DNA of 64,000 nt. It comes from Polyangiaceae bacterium. GTDB taxonomy: Bacteria > Myxococcota_A > Polyangia > Polyangiales > Polyangiaceae. Both the position numbers and the translations under genes were made by a program. Numbering within the stretch: the first letter of the stretch is position 1; each line of letters begins with the position of its first letter. Where the stretch lies: contig JADJYE010000015.1 of NCBI GenBank assembly GCA_016719945.1, forward strand, positions 68,003 through 132,002, in the 5' to 3' direction. This document shows positions 55,237 through 64,000 of this stretch, piece by piece. Under the pieces are notes generated by a model. It did not search any database and was not told where the DNA came from. It was given only the letters and a program-made list of their open reading frames with translations.

Positions 55237-56165
55237 TTCGGCACCTCCGTGGAGCGCTCCGGTACGGCGGCGATCGCGTGGTGCGGGCACGCCACCACGC
55301 ACACGCCGCACCCCTTGCAGTGGTCGTAGTCGACGCGCGCGACGCCGCTCTCCGAGGCGCTGATCGCGCCGTCTGGGCAGCTCGAGGCGCAGATCCAATG
55401 GCACTTGTGGCACAGCTCGGCGTGCACCTCGGGCCGGACGGTGCGCCACAGCCCGGTCTTGACGAGCTCGGAGGTGCGGGCCCCGTGGACCATGGCCGTC
55501 GCCTCCAGCACCGGCTCGCAAAGGAGCTCGACGAACACCGGCCGCTCGTAGCCGCTGGCGGCGATGGGCTCGCCGGGCGCGGCGGCTCCAGCGTGCTCGG
55601 ACAACGCGACGAACGATCGCTCTGCGGCGGCGAGGCTGCTGTCGATCGCGGCGCGTCCGACGCCCGCGAGCTCCGTCTCGATGGCCTTCCGGAGCGACGC
55701 GAGCGACACGACACCGAGCAGGCGAGCGGCCGCCCCCGCGCACGCCATGCCCACGTGCCGAAGCGACGTCGCGCCGCGATCTTCGAGAGGCAGCGGCAGC
55801 ACATGCAGCGGTCCCTTGGGCGCGAGGCGCGCGCGCCACACGTCCTCGGGCTGCTCGGAGCAGAGCACCATGACGGTGCGCGAGGTGACCCCCGCGAGCA
55901 CCCCCGCCGCGGGCACCACGACCACGGTGTCGTCGGCCACGAGGACGAGGTCGGGGCGCTGGATCGCGCCTCGCTCGAGGATCGGTCCTCGCGCGGCGCG
56001 CACGAACGCGAAGATGGGGGCGCCGCGACGCTCGGCGCCGTAGCGGGGCGCGTCTTGCACCTCGAAGCCTTCGAGGAACAGCGCCGTCCCGAGCACCCGC
56101 CCGGCGGTCTTGATCCCTTGCCCTCCTCGACCGTGGAGGCGGACTCGATAGACGGCCCCTGACAT
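55233..56165 (-). CDS. 2-oxoacid:ferredoxin oxidoreductase, fused gamma/delta subunit
   Basis: A 310-residue protein. Residues 1-190 are the gamma domain (YRVRLHGRGGQGIKTAGRVL, RYGAERRGAPIFAFV). The C-terminal 80 residues are the delta, two-4Fe-4S ferredoxin domain: CHKCHWICASSCPDGA and CKGCGVCVVACPHHAI. Gamma and delta are separate in many archaea; here they are one chain. It is first in the operon (gamma/delta, alpha, beta, kinase). Confidence 0.9.
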   Translation of the reverse strand: MSGAVYRVRLHGRGGQGIKTAGRVLGTALFLEGFEVQDAPRYGAERRGAPIFAFVRAARGPILERGAIQRPDLVLVADDTVVVVPAAGVLAGVTSRTVMVLCSEQPEDVWRARLAPKGPLHVLPLPLEDRGATSLRHVGMACAGAAARLLGVVSLASLRKAIETELAGVGRAAIDSSLAAAERSFVALSEHAGAAAPGEPIAASGYERPVFVELLCEPVLEATAMVHGARTSELVKTGLWRTVRPEVHAELCHKCHWICASSCPDGAISASESGVARVDYDHCKGCGVCVVACPHHAIAAVPERSTEVPK

Positions 56166-56356
56166 ACGCTCTTCGTACGCAACATCAGTGCCGCGACGAA
56201 AGCCCCGGACGATCGGGCCGCTGGCGGAGGGCGGGGCGCGCAGCGATCGCGGGCGGCGCACTCGTTGCGTCGAGCCGAAGCCCGTGCGCCGCGCGCGTGG
56301 CTGGCGGGAGCCTGCGGCGAACGGCGCCCCGGCGAACGGCCCCCAGCGACAGGCGC
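56166..56356. other. Intergenic region without supported gene
   Basis: A 191-nt gap between the MlrC-like gene and the oxidoreductase operon. It should hold the operon promoter. I see no clear -35/-10 pair or hairpin. Confidence 0.5.
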
Positions 56357-58000
56357 TCAGGTCGCGACCGCGGCGGCCCCTTCTCCGGCCTGCGCGCGCT
56401 TCAGGATCGGATCGTACGGTCGCCAGTCGTCGACGACCCTCGCCGGGTGCATCGGCACGTCGTACGCGCGATCTCGGATGCGCGTGAGGCTGGTCGCGCC
56501 GTCGCTCACGACGGGCAGGTGCCTGAACGAGATCGCCGCGTAGAACATGCGGTAGTGGAAGAAGTTCTTCTGCACGATCAGGTCCGCGTCCTTTGCGTCG
56601 AGCCCGAGCGGCGTCCAGAAGCTCGGGTGGATGGGCAGCGGGCCGCGCTCGGTGACGGCGACGTGGAACGAGCCCACGTCGAGGCGGAGCGCGCGGCCGG
56701 AGTCGGTCGTGCCCTTCGCCGAGAGCACAGCGTCGAGCTCGACCTCGGGGGAGCCGTAGCCCGGCGTGCCGCGCAGCGTGCACCGCTGGCGCGAGCCGAG
56801 CGGCGCGGCCCAGAGCGCCTCGACGAGCTCGGGGTCGTGGACCGGCACGAAGGCCTTCAGGCCTCGGTCATCGCGGGCAAGCGCCTGCACGATGCGCGTG
56901 TTGCCGCCCGGCGCGCCGGCGCCGACGATGTCGTCGACGTCGACGAGCGTGACCGGCCCGAGCCTGCGCCACAGGCCCCCCTTCACCTCGTCGAGCGCCT
57001 CGTCCACCCCACGCATGCGCGGCGGCGGCACCTTTCGCACCTCCCACGCGCGGTCTGCGAGCTGGTCGGCGAGGCGTTCGGCGAGCGCGGCGTCGCCGTT
57101 CGTCGAGACGTGGACCGCCCAGCCGATGCGCTCGGCCGTCGTGTACGGGTGCACCATGAAGAGGCTCGCGCTGATGACGCGGACGTCGTCCTCGAGGCGC
57201 TTCATGAAGCGGAACACCTTGCGCATGGGCGGCACGAAGTCGATCGTCATTCCGCCGCCGATCGCGATCGGGAGCTTGCGCCACGCGTGCACCGGGCGAA
57301 GCTCCCCGCGCAGCACGCGAATGAGGCGATTGCCGGCGCGGAAGCCGGTGGGGGCGAGATCCCAGTGGGGGTTGGAGCGGTACGCGACGACGACGTCCGC
57401 GGGCTCGATCAGGCCGGCCGAGAGGTTGGCGTGCAGATCGTAGCTGGCCGCGACCGCGGCGGTGGGTCCGACGATCCCGCGGACGCGCCGCAACAGATCG
57501 GTCTCGGGCGCCTCGACCAGCCGGTGGACCTGCATCGAGCCGTGCAGCGCGAGGTAGACGCCGTCGACCGGCATCGCCGCGCACAGCTTCGCGAGCAGCC
57601 CGTCGCGCAGCTGTTCGTAGCAGGCGAGCGTGAGCGGCCCGCCGGGCACGGCCAGCGACGACGCCAGCGGGATCGTCGTCACGCCGCCGGCGAGGCGCGC
57701 CGCCTGACAGAAGCCGGTGAGCTCCGCGTGCGGCATGAACGAGCGGAGCTCCGCGCCGTCGAGGCGGCAGACCTCCGCCAGCCGCTCGCCCTCGAGGTGA
57801 TGGATGCGCTCGAAGTCCTCGAGCGTGGTGGGGATCGGGGAGTACGCGTTCGCCTCGTGGAAGATGCGCCCGTACGCGATGCGCAGCGGCCTCCCCCCGC
57901 GCCCGAGCGTCTTGCCGGTGAGCGCTCGCAAGAGCTTCATGGCGCGACGCTTGGCGCGAGGCGCGAGCGCGTCAAGGTCGGCGGAGGCCGGCTTGTGCAC
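56357..58000 (-). CDS. M81/MlrC-like metallopeptidase family protein
   Basis: About 547 residues from GTG 58000; ATG 57940 is an alternative start. The M81 pattern is seen: IAYGRIFHEANAYSPIP, MPVDGVYLALHGSMQVHR, AVAASYDLHANLS with likely metal ligands, and VDVDDIVGAGAPGGNTRIV, where MlrC has a DNPGGGxPGD motif. MlrC cleaves linearised microcystin in sphingomonads; many relatives have unknown amide or peptide substrates. Divergent from tsaE. Confidence 0.82.
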   Translation of the reverse strand: MHKPASADLDALAPRAKRRAMKLLRALTGKTLGRGGRPLRIAYGRIFHEANAYSPIPTTLEDFERIHHLEGERLAEVCRLDGAELRSFMPHAELTGFCQAARLAGGVTTIPLASSLAVPGGPLTLACYEQLRDGLLAKLCAAMPVDGVYLALHGSMQVHRLVEAPETDLLRRVRGIVGPTAAVAASYDLHANLSAGLIEPADVVVAYRSNPHWDLAPTGFRAGNRLIRVLRGELRPVHAWRKLPIAIGGGMTIDFVPPMRKVFRFMKRLEDDVRVISASLFMVHPYTTAERIGWAVHVSTNGDAALAERLADQLADRAWEVRKVPPPRMRGVDEALDEVKGGLWRRLGPVTLVDVDDIVGAGAPGGNTRIVQALARDDRGLKAFVPVHDPELVEALWAAPLGSRQRCTLRGTPGYGSPEVELDAVLSAKGTTDSGRALRLDVGSFHVAVTERGPLPIHPSFWTPLGLDAKDADLIVQKNFFHYRMFYAAISFRHLPVVSDGATSLTRIRDRAYDVPMHPARVVDDWRPYDPILKRAQAGEGAAAVAT

Positions 58001-58074
58001 TACGCTCGGGAGCAGAGCCCGCGCGCTGCAGCTCGCCCGCGTGCGGTCCGCACCTCTACCTCCCCCACGAAGCC

Positions 58075-58614
58075 ATGACCCCGATCACGCTCCCGCTCTC
58101 CTCGCGCCGCGCGACCAAGGCGCTGGCGCGGGCGCTCGCGCGCGCGCTCGGGCCGGGTGATCTCGTCATCCTCAGCGGGCCGCTCGGCGCCGGGAAGACC
58201 TTCCTCGTGCGCGCCGCGCTGCGAGAGCTCGGCTTCCCCGAAGGCCTGGCGGTCACCAGCCCGACGTTCTCGCTCGTGCACGAGTACGACACGACGCCGA
58301 GGCTGCTCCACGCCGACCTCTATCGCATCGCCGGCCCCGAAGAGGTGGCGCCGCTGGGGCTCGCCGAGGAGCGCGCTCAGGGTGCGGCGCTGATCGTGGA
58401 GTGGGGCGAGCCGTACGTGGCCGAGCTGGGAGGAGACCCGCTCGTGGTCGAGCTCGTCGTCACGCCCGCGGCGGCGACGACCGGTCCGAGGCCGCTCGAC
58501 GCCGTGAGGCGCGCGGTCGTGTCGGCCAAGGGCGCGGCGAGCGCCGCGACCCTCGAGCGCATGCGTGCCACCCTCGGGAACGTGGTAGAAGCGTCGCGCG
58601 GTGGCGGAGGGTGA
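58075..58614 (+). CDS. tsaE: tRNA threonylcarbamoyladenosine ATPase TsaE
   Basis: A 179-residue ATPase. Walker A is GPLGAGKTFLVRAAL (about residue 34), VTSPTFSLVHEYD follows, LLHADLYRI is the typical TsaE block and VEWGEPY matches the family's late motif. It drives release of t6A from the TsaB-TsaD complex. The C-terminus is about 20 residues longer than in E. coli and overlaps the start of the permease gene by 14 nt. Confidence 0.94.
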   Translation: MTPITLPLSSRRATKALARALARALGPGDLVILSGPLGAGKTFLVRAALRELGFPEGLAVTSPTFSLVHEYDTTPRLLHADLYRIAGPEEVAPLGLAEERAQGAALIVEWGEPYVAELGGDPLVVELVVTPAAATTGPRPLDAVRRAVVSAKGAASAATLERMRATLGNVVEASRGGGG

Positions 58615-59407
58615 AGACAGCGGCCAGAAGCGAGGGTTGTTCGCCTTCTTGTCGCCCCTCATCTACTGGCTCGACAACCTGGGGACGCTGCTGTCGCTGA
58701 CGTGGCGCACGCTGTTCTGGCTCGTGCGCCCGCCGTATCGCTTCGGGCAGATGCTGAACGCGATGGAGTTCATCGGCGTCCAGTCGGTGTGGATCGTCGC
58801 GCTCACCGGGACCTTCAGCGGCATGGTCGTGACGCTGCAGACCTCGTACGCCCTGCGGGCCTTCAGCGCGGAGGGCCGCGTCGGGGGGATCGTCGCGGTC
58901 TCGCTGCTGCGCGAGCTGGCGCCGGTCTTCACCGCCATCATGGTCACGGCCCGCGCGGGCAGCGCGATGGCCGCCGAGCTCGGCAACATGCGGGTCACCG
59001 AGCAGATCGACGCGATCACGACGATGGGCGTGAGCCCCGTGCAGTACCTGCTGTCGCCGCGGCTGTTCGCCTCGCTGGTGATGCTCCCGCTGCTGTGCGC
59101 GCTGTACTCGTCCGTCGGCATGGCGGGCTCGTACCTGGTCGCGGTGAGCTGGCTGGGCGGGGACTACGGCATCTGGCTGCAGAGCATCCGCGACATCGCG
59201 GTCCCGAAGGACCTGACGATGGGGCTCATCAAGTCCTTCTTCTTCGGCTTCATCCTCACCAGCATCTCGTGCCGCCACGGCTTCTTCGCCTCCGGCGGCG
59301 CCAAGGGCGTCGGCCTGGCGACGACGCGCGCCGTCGTCGAGAGCTGCGTCGCGATCTTGATCGCGAACTACATCCTCACGCAGATCTTGCTCGACATGAA
59401 GCTGTAG
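58601..59407 (+). CDS. MlaE-type ABC transporter permease
   Basis: A 268-residue membrane protein with five or so TM helices. Typical MlaE blocks: SVWIVALTGTFSGMVVTLQT, LLRELAPVFTAIMVTARAGSAMAAELG and MRVTEQIDAITTMGVSPVQYL. Works with an ATPase and an MCE protein in lipid transport between membranes; these partners are not downstream, where an insertion element lies instead, so the operon may have been broken. Confidence 0.92.
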   Translation: MAEGEDSGQKRGLFAFLSPLIYWLDNLGTLLSLTWRTLFWLVRPPYRFGQMLNAMEFIGVQSVWIVALTGTFSGMVVTLQTSYALRAFSAEGRVGGIVAVSLLRELAPVFTAIMVTARAGSAMAAELGNMRVTEQIDAITTMGVSPVQYLLSPRLFASLVMLPLLCALYSSVGMAGSYLVAVSWLGGDYGIWLQSIRDIAVPKDLTMGLIKSFFFGFILTSISCRHGFFASGGAKGVGLATTRAVVESCVAILIANYILTQILLDMKL

Positions 59408-59424
59408 GGGTCGGGGGCGAGCGG

Positions 59425-61117
59425 TAACCGCTGCACGAACCGCACCGGATCCCCGGATCGCGCCGAGCAGCGCGGATCAGGCGTTCGCGGGAGGCGGGAC
59501 GGTGATGTCGCCGAGGGGGAGCTCGAGCTCGGCGTCATCGAGCAGCGCACGAGTGGCGGCCCAGCTCTTCGGCGCGAGCTCGATGTAGCGGTCGTCGGGC
59601 CAGTACGGCAGGACGCGGAGCAGGGCGGTGAGGTAGTCGAGCGGGTCGAGGCGGTGGAGGCGGCACGAGGCGACGAGCGTGAAGATCGCGGCCGCCGCCT
59701 GCGCGTGGACGTCACTGCCGTAGAAGAGCCAGTTCTTGCGACCGACGACGATCGTGCGGAGAGCGCGCTCGCTGCGGGTGTTGTCGAGGGCGAGGCGACC
59801 GTCGCTGAGGACGCGGCGTAGCTCGGCCTCTTGATTGGTGGCGTAGCCGAGCGCGCGCGTGAACAGCGTGCGTCCCGGCTCGTTCCGGCGGCGCTCGGCG
59901 ACCCACACGAAGAAGTCGTCGATGAGCGGGCCGAGCGCCTTGGCGCGGGCGTCCTTCCGCTGAATGGGAGGGAGCTTCGCGAACGGCTCAGCCGTTCGAT
60001 AGATCTCCTGCATGCGACGGAGCCCCTCGACGGCGCCGGCGTGCTTCGTGACCGCCGCCTCGAAAAAGTAGCGCCGGCAGTGCGCCCAGCAACCGACGAG
60101 CGTGAGGCCGTCGTCGGTGGTCTTGGGCGGACCGCGCTCGAGGATGTCGTAGACGGCGCTCGCGTCGCTCTGCAGGAACCCCGAGGAAGCCGGCGAACAG
60201 CTCCTTGACGGCATTGGACGAGTGGCTCGACGCGTAGTGGTAGAGGACGTGGTCGCAGTCGGCGACGATCGTGAAGAAGTGGCCCTTCTTGCAGGCCTGC
60301 TTGCGCCCGCCCGGCGCGCCCTGCTCGGGCTGAATCGCGGCGCCCGTCGCGTCCGTCGAGAGCACGTGGCAGTGGGCGCGCGCGTCCTCGAACATCGCGG
60401 CGACGACGGTCGCGCCGAGCGTGCCGCCGAGGTCCTCCATGTAACGGCACATGGTGCCGCGGTCGAGCGACTCCTCCTCGGCCTCGAGGTGCTTCTCGAG
60501 GCGGTAGAATGGGACGCCCAGCGCGAACTTCTCCACCGCGAGCCAGGCGAACACCGACGTGTGGCAGAGCGCCCGCGGGAACAGCGCGCGCGGCTGCTCA
60601 ACGCGGAGCGCCGACTTCTCCCCGTGCTTGTCGACCTCGAAGCGCGCGACGCGCTTGACCAGCACACGGATGCCGCCGCGGACGTACAGGAGCTGAAAGC
60701 TCTCGTCCCAGCCGATGAAGCGGCCCGTGATCGCGAGGTCGGCGTCGGAGATGTCGACGGTCACGCGAGGCAGGCTCGAGGCGGAGAGATTGCGGCGGCC
60801 TTTCGGCTTGGGCCGATCCTTGGGCGCCTTCCCCTCGGGCTCGTCCCCGCCCGCCTGAGCTTCGCGCTCGCGCTGAGCGTCGTCGAGGTGCTTCTGCAGC
60901 GCCGTGCTCTCGCCGAAGATTCCCTGGAGCAGAAGCTGGAACTCGTCCGTATTCGTGCGCTCGAACTTGGTGCCGTAGAGCTTCCGCCGGAGCAGCTCGA
61001 GCTCGGTCGCGTGGCTCACGAGCGCCGACTGCAGCGCATTGGTCTGGCCCTCGAGCGACGTGACGATCGCACGCAGCGACGCGATGACCTCATCGCGGTC
61101 GACCCCGGAAATTCGCG
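59425..61117 (-). mobile_element. IS66-like element with tnpC only
   Basis: Spans the IS66 transposase and flanks. GGTAACCGCTGCAC near 59425 could be an end (IS66 ends tend to start GTAA), but I cannot find a confident partner repeat. tnpA and tnpB, usual in IS66, are missing, so it is partial or a tnpC-only type. Confidence 0.5.
59477..61019 (-). pseudogene. tnpC: IS66 transposase TnpC, one frameshift
   Basis: The N-terminal part (from GTG 61019; VSHATELELLRRKLYGTKFERT) has the IS66 zinc-finger/antitoxin-like region and ALCHTSVFAWLAVEKF. A one-base insertion in a G run near 60183 moves the frame; the continuation reads LVGCWAHCRRYFFEAAVTKH, GYATNQEAELRRVL, DNTRSERALRTIVVGRKNW, typical of TnpC ends. 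The open frame continues upstream of the GTG (VDRDEVIASLRAIV), so the true start may be further out. Repaired, it is likely functional in length. Confidence 0.85.
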
Positions 61118-61147
61118 GGACCCCGAACCCGCTGCTCGCGCGGGGCG

Positions 61148-61222
61148 TCAGACGCGGTGCGCGTGCTGTCGGCGTTCCTTGACGAGTGGTACAACGATGA
61201 GCGATTGCACTCTGTCAATGGT
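61148..61222 (+). pseudogene. Remnant of an integrase-core transposase C-terminus
   Basis: The plus strand encodes DAVRVLSAFLDEWYNDERLH and a short SVNG, as at the end of IS3/IS481-type integrase domains. No start or catalytic residues precede it. It is caught between the IS66 element and the oppositely oriented integrase gene. Confidence 0.5.
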
Positions 61223-62115
61223 CACGCGAGCCGATCAGCAACCGAGGCTCGCGGGCACCAGAAGTCGAGGCAGCCCTCTCTGAGGGTGCGCCAGAAGCGC
61301 TCCATCTTGCCCCGCGCCGGTGCGTCGTACGGCTTGGCGTGCAGCAGGGTCACGCCGAGACGCTCAGATCCGAGCCGCAGGCCCTCACCCCGGTAGGTGG
61401 CGCCGTTGTCGAGGTAGAGCGCGTCGGGGGCGCCATAGAGGCGGAGCGCCCGCAGCAGGACGGCGATCCTGTCGCCCTCGCACTCGTGGTGCCGAGCTTC
61501 GATGGCCACGACGAAGCGGGAGGCGTCGTCGAGGATGGCGTGGATGCGCACGGGGCGACTCGCGCCGTCGACCACGATCGGTGCGCCGTGGCAGACGTCG
61601 GCATGCCATAGCGCGTTGGGCCGCTCGGCCTGCCATCGCAAGCGGAGCTTGCCGTCGCCTGCCTGTCGGAGCGCGACACGGTCGAGGCCGCGCTCGGCGA
61701 AGAGCCGTCTTAGGGTCGCCGCGCTGACCGCCCCCTCGTCGAGTCGCCCGCTCTTTACGAGCGTGCGCAGGATGAGCGCCGCTGAGATCTGCGGGTGCTC
61801 CTGGCGTACGGCGAGGAGCAGAGCGCGCTGGGCATCGGTCAGCTCACGTGCCCGGCCCCTATTGGTGCGTGGTCGAGGCCTGAGGGCGTCGAGCCCGCCT
61901 GAGCGATACGCGTAGAACCACCGCTCCAGCGTGGCGACGGAGAATCGCCGAGGGCCGTGTGCGCGTGGAGGTCTGAACAACCTTTGACTGAGCTGGGCGA
62001 GCTCGGCGGCGAGGTCGCCGCGATCAGGTTTCACGGCGGACGAGCGAGCCGACGATCTCGGCGCGAAAGAGGCGACGGCCTCGGCGTGGTCGCGAGGCGA
62101 GATGGGTGCATCCAT
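61222..62115 (-). CDS. IS481/IS3-type DDE transposase, 3' end truncated
   Basis: A 297-residue protein. The N-terminal HTH region (RRFSVATLERWFYAYRSGGLDAL) leads to an rve integrase core with D in LWHADVCHG, D in YLDNGATYRG and E in ARGKMERFW, so the DDE triad is complete. The usual 60-90 residue C-terminus after GCLDFW is missing; the frame stops at the junction with the remnant. Probably a once-active element cut by later insertion. Confidence 0.82.
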   Translation of the reverse strand: MDAPISPRDHAEAVASFAPRSSARSSAVKPDRGDLAAELAQLSQRLFRPPRAHGPRRFSVATLERWFYAYRSGGLDALRPRPRTNRGRARELTDAQRALLLAVRQEHPQISAALILRTLVKSGRLDEGAVSAATLRRLFAERGLDRVALRQAGDGKLRLRWQAERPNALWHADVCHGAPIVVDGASRPVRIHAILDDASRFVVAIEARHHECEGDRIAVLLRALRLYGAPDALYLDNGATYRGEGLRLGSERLGVTLLHAKPYDAPARGKMERFWRTLREGCLDFWCPRASVADRLA

Positions 62116-63040
62116 GGGTCCTCCTGCGCCGAACGGCGCGCCGAGCAGACCACCAGCGCACAGGGTCCGCCCGCAGCGGACGAGGCAGGTGGGGCTCGTG
62201 ATCGCCTCCGGGATGTATTCCCATCGTCCTCACCGAAGCTGCTTGCCGCCGGCGAACACCCGCTCGAGATCGCCGCCCGCAGAAGCGGCGGCGAGCGCTT
62301 GAACGGACCTGACCCACCAAGGCCGCGACTTGGCGCCGAGCGAGCCCGTCGAGGAGGCCCGTGGGCGCCCTGCAGCAGAGCGCGGCCCCGGCGGCCTCGA
62401 TCCAGCGAGCCAGCGTCCGCTAGCAGGAGGCGCCCAGACCCCAGCCGGAGATCGCTCGCTGAACCCCGCGTGCGCTCCGCTCCCAGGACGCCGAAGAGGA
62501 ATAGCGCCAGCCCGATCGCAGCCGGCGCTGAAGTGGCGCCGTCGAACGATCCCCACGGCGCCACGGTGACGACCGCAGCGCATCGACGCAGAGGAAGCGG
62601 CGCGTCGGACGACGACCGTGATCGGTCGCCCGCCGCCGCGTGGTCCTCGCACCTGCCGACTCGCGAAGGCCGTGCCCGACGAGGCCGAGACGCATCCCGG
62701 GCCGCCGGCTCGCGACCTGCATCGGGGGGCACCGCGCTGGGCGGGCGGCTTCGACGGTAGGCGTCCTCGCTGCCCAGATGACGTCGAACGTCGGATGAAC
62801 GACGAAGTGGTTGTCCGATCCACCGATGCAGGAGCACGACGGGGGAGCGCCGGCAAACGATCTCCCCGTCGCCTTTTGTGGGCCAGCTACGCGCCGATGC
62901 TCCCCTCCCAGCAGGGCTGTTACGACGCCCTCGCCGATCGGGGCCCAGTCCGCGACGCTGATGGGTTTGCCTCGTCGGTCTCCGCTACGCCATCATCCTG
63001 CGGGATCGCCGGGAGGCCCGAACGACCATCGGGGTGCGCG
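62116..63040. other. 925-nt region without supported gene
   Basis: Several overlapping frames exist, but all show the Arg/Ala/Pro-rich make-up of shadow translations. One minus-strand stretch (AAIGLALFLFGVLGAERTRG) is hydrophobic but isolated. Probably decayed DNA around the mobile elements. Confidence 0.55.
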
Positions 63041-63595
63041 CTAACACCTGCCCAAGCGAACTGCTTCCACCTCCTCGATGCGATACGCGGGGCGCAGCCG
63101 CGCACCCCAAATAGGGTTCGCCTGGCTATCCACGCTGACGCGCGCCGACCAGCGAAGGACGCGTCCATTGCACAACCTGGCTCGAGCGGGAGCATCTGCA
63201 CGCACGCCAGCGATCCCAGACTTGAGCGGCATGCTCAGTAGAGTCGGCGCTCCCCTGGCATCCTCAGACACGTAATAGAGCGCGTTGCGTTCCAACGCCC
63301 AGGTCTGCGTGACCGACAATCCCACCACTTGGCCTTCGTATCTCGAAGGATCAGGAAACCAAGGTCCGAATCTCGACGTCCTGCACATCAGCGGCCTCGT
63401 TCCCCACTCACACTTCGAGTCCGCCGGACCGTGCCGACTCCTGCAGATGGCGCGGAAAGACAACCACCACACACGACGATAGCCACCGCGGCCCAGCACT
63501 GGCGACCTGAGCGTCACCATGACCACGGTCGCCAATAACCAGGTAACATCGTAGTAGGGAAAGTGGGCTCCAACTGTCCGTCCGGAGCCCAACAT
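63041..63595 (-). CDS. Hypothetical protein, possible immunity partner
   Basis: About 184 residues from ATG 63595 (MLGSGRTVGAH), with a membrane helix (YYDVTWLLATVVMVTL) and then a globular part with strands (YEGQVVGLSVTQTWALERNA, LYYVSEDARGAPTLLSMPL). It lies directly downstream of the RHS/DUF4329-like fragment, where an immunity gene is expected. No family recognised; the start is uncertain, and part of the frame may be decayed. Confidence 0.4.
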   Translation of the reverse strand: MLGSGRTVGAHFPYYDVTWLLATVVMVTLRSPVLGRGGYRRVWWLSFRAICRSRHGPADSKCEWGTRPLMCRTSRFGPWFPDPSRYEGQVVGLSVTQTWALERNALYYVSEDARGAPTLLSMPLKSGIAGVRADAPARARLCNGRVLRWSARVSVDSQANPIWGARLRPAYRIEEVEAVRLGRC

Positions 63596-63608
63596 CAGGC
63601 TAAAGCCA

Positions 63609-64000
63609 GCCGGCGTGCGCCGTTGTTGCGGGAATCCTGAGCCGAGGTGCGCAGGTCCGGGCCCCGAGAATTCTTCCGTGATTGAGCTGGGTGGTTCAGC
63701 GGGTGGGGTGATAGTCGCCAGCGAATCTGCCCCTCTGAAGGGCACAATGAGAACGTATCCAAAGGATCGCTGTAAATGAATCCCCTGGCATCCGGTGGAG
63801 CGTATGAAAAATTACCATTGGGAAGCTCGTAGATAAGTCCCGCGTACTCGTCTCCCGGGATAACGGGACTGCGGTTGCCATCCAGAGTTCCGCTGCGAAT
63901 ATCCTCGAGCGCGTCAATGCCGGCCTCCAGCCCAGAACTGTATTCATCTCGCCAGGAGAGAGTCCTGCTGGGTCAACGCGCATATTGGGCGTACTGCGCG
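63609..64000 (-). pseudogene. RHS-associated DUF4329-like toxin fragment, frame broken
   Basis: The minus strand encodes WRDEYSSGLEAGIDALEDI, then GDEYAGLIYELPNGNFSYAP and PDARGFIYSDPLD, like DUF4329 toxin domains of RHS proteins. A TGA precedes this stretch in its own frame. The expected end AGDYH occurs in another frame (FAGDYHPTR), so at least two shifts are present. The 5' part lies beyond the window. It may be a decayed cassette or an error-rich contig end. Confidence 0.5.

Overview
The window is a high-GC, densely packed chromosomal segment from a Gram-negative bacterium. The many lipoproteins with long Gly/Ala/Ser/Pro-rich linkers, the fibro-slime protein, Cys-rich secreted proteins, VWA lipoproteins and the ihfA-merR pair suggest Myxococcota (Polyangia-like). 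This is inference; no rRNA or phylogenetic marker was searched. Most genes are tightly spaced, and at least ten neighbouring pairs overlap by exactly 4 nt (ATGA/GTGA), so translational coupling is common.

Layout. 1-5.2 kb: 3' end of a secreted metzincin-type protease, an aldehyde dehydrogenase followed by a YHS-like Tat lipoprotein whose frame is interrupted by one TGA, then a divergent operon: HMA/thioredoxin lipoprotein, outer-membrane-barrel-like protein whose frame carries two TGAs just after the signal peptide, and a MutT-type Nudix enzyme. 5.2-13.6 kb: ThiO-like oxidase, cupin and membrane proteins, zinc-ribbon membrane protein, SRP GTPase Ffh with a repetitive tail, CBM9-like and other lipoproteins. 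13.6-20.9 kb: fibro-slime, ferritin-like and very large hydrolase-like lipoproteins. 21-26.5 kb: GT2 glycosyltransferase, ihfA, merR, ssb, mgtE. 26.5-43.4 kb: two VWA paralogues, MutS-like ATPase, Baeyer-Villiger-type monooxygenase, BFD-like ferredoxin, methyltransferase, M28 peptidase (frameshifted), OmpR-type regulator, two tandem QueD paralogues (one without zinc ligands), a GAF/PTS-EI-like protein (frameshifted), DUF362 protein. 43.5-49.7 kb: SpoIVB-type protease and beta-propeller protein (both frameshifted), then a radical SAM/SPASM enzyme divergent from a small Gly-rich peptide. 49.7-59.4 kb: long minus-strand run with a 2-oxoacid:ferredoxin oxidoreductase operon and hybrid kinase, an MlrC-like protein, TsaE and an MlaE-type permease. 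59.4-64 kb: a mobile/degenerate end with an IS66 transposase, an integrase-type transposase, and a broken RHS/DUF4329-type toxin fragment with a possible immunity gene.

The strongest novel signal is a pair of candidate selenoproteins 2.5 kb apart. In both, UGA sits where a redox Cys is expected (C-T-G-U and U-A-A-U), the downstream frame encodes a conserved-looking domain, and a 5-6 bp GC hairpin with a loop beginning GGU lies 17-18 nt after the UGA, as the bacterial SECIS model requires. The second candidate is the radical SAM enzyme with its divergent Gly-rich peptide, which contains a Tyr-Gly-x-Pro-x-x-Tyr core. The third is the zinc-less QueD next to an intact one.

Data quality: at least six clear single-base frameshifts interrupt otherwise intact genes, some of them plainly in G/C runs, and a 70-nt G/C run joins ssb and mgtE. 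This looks like long-read assembly error, so frameshifted genes should not be read as true pseudogenes without checking. The in-frame TGAs are a different type of event (whole-codon, no shift) and are not explained by that error type.
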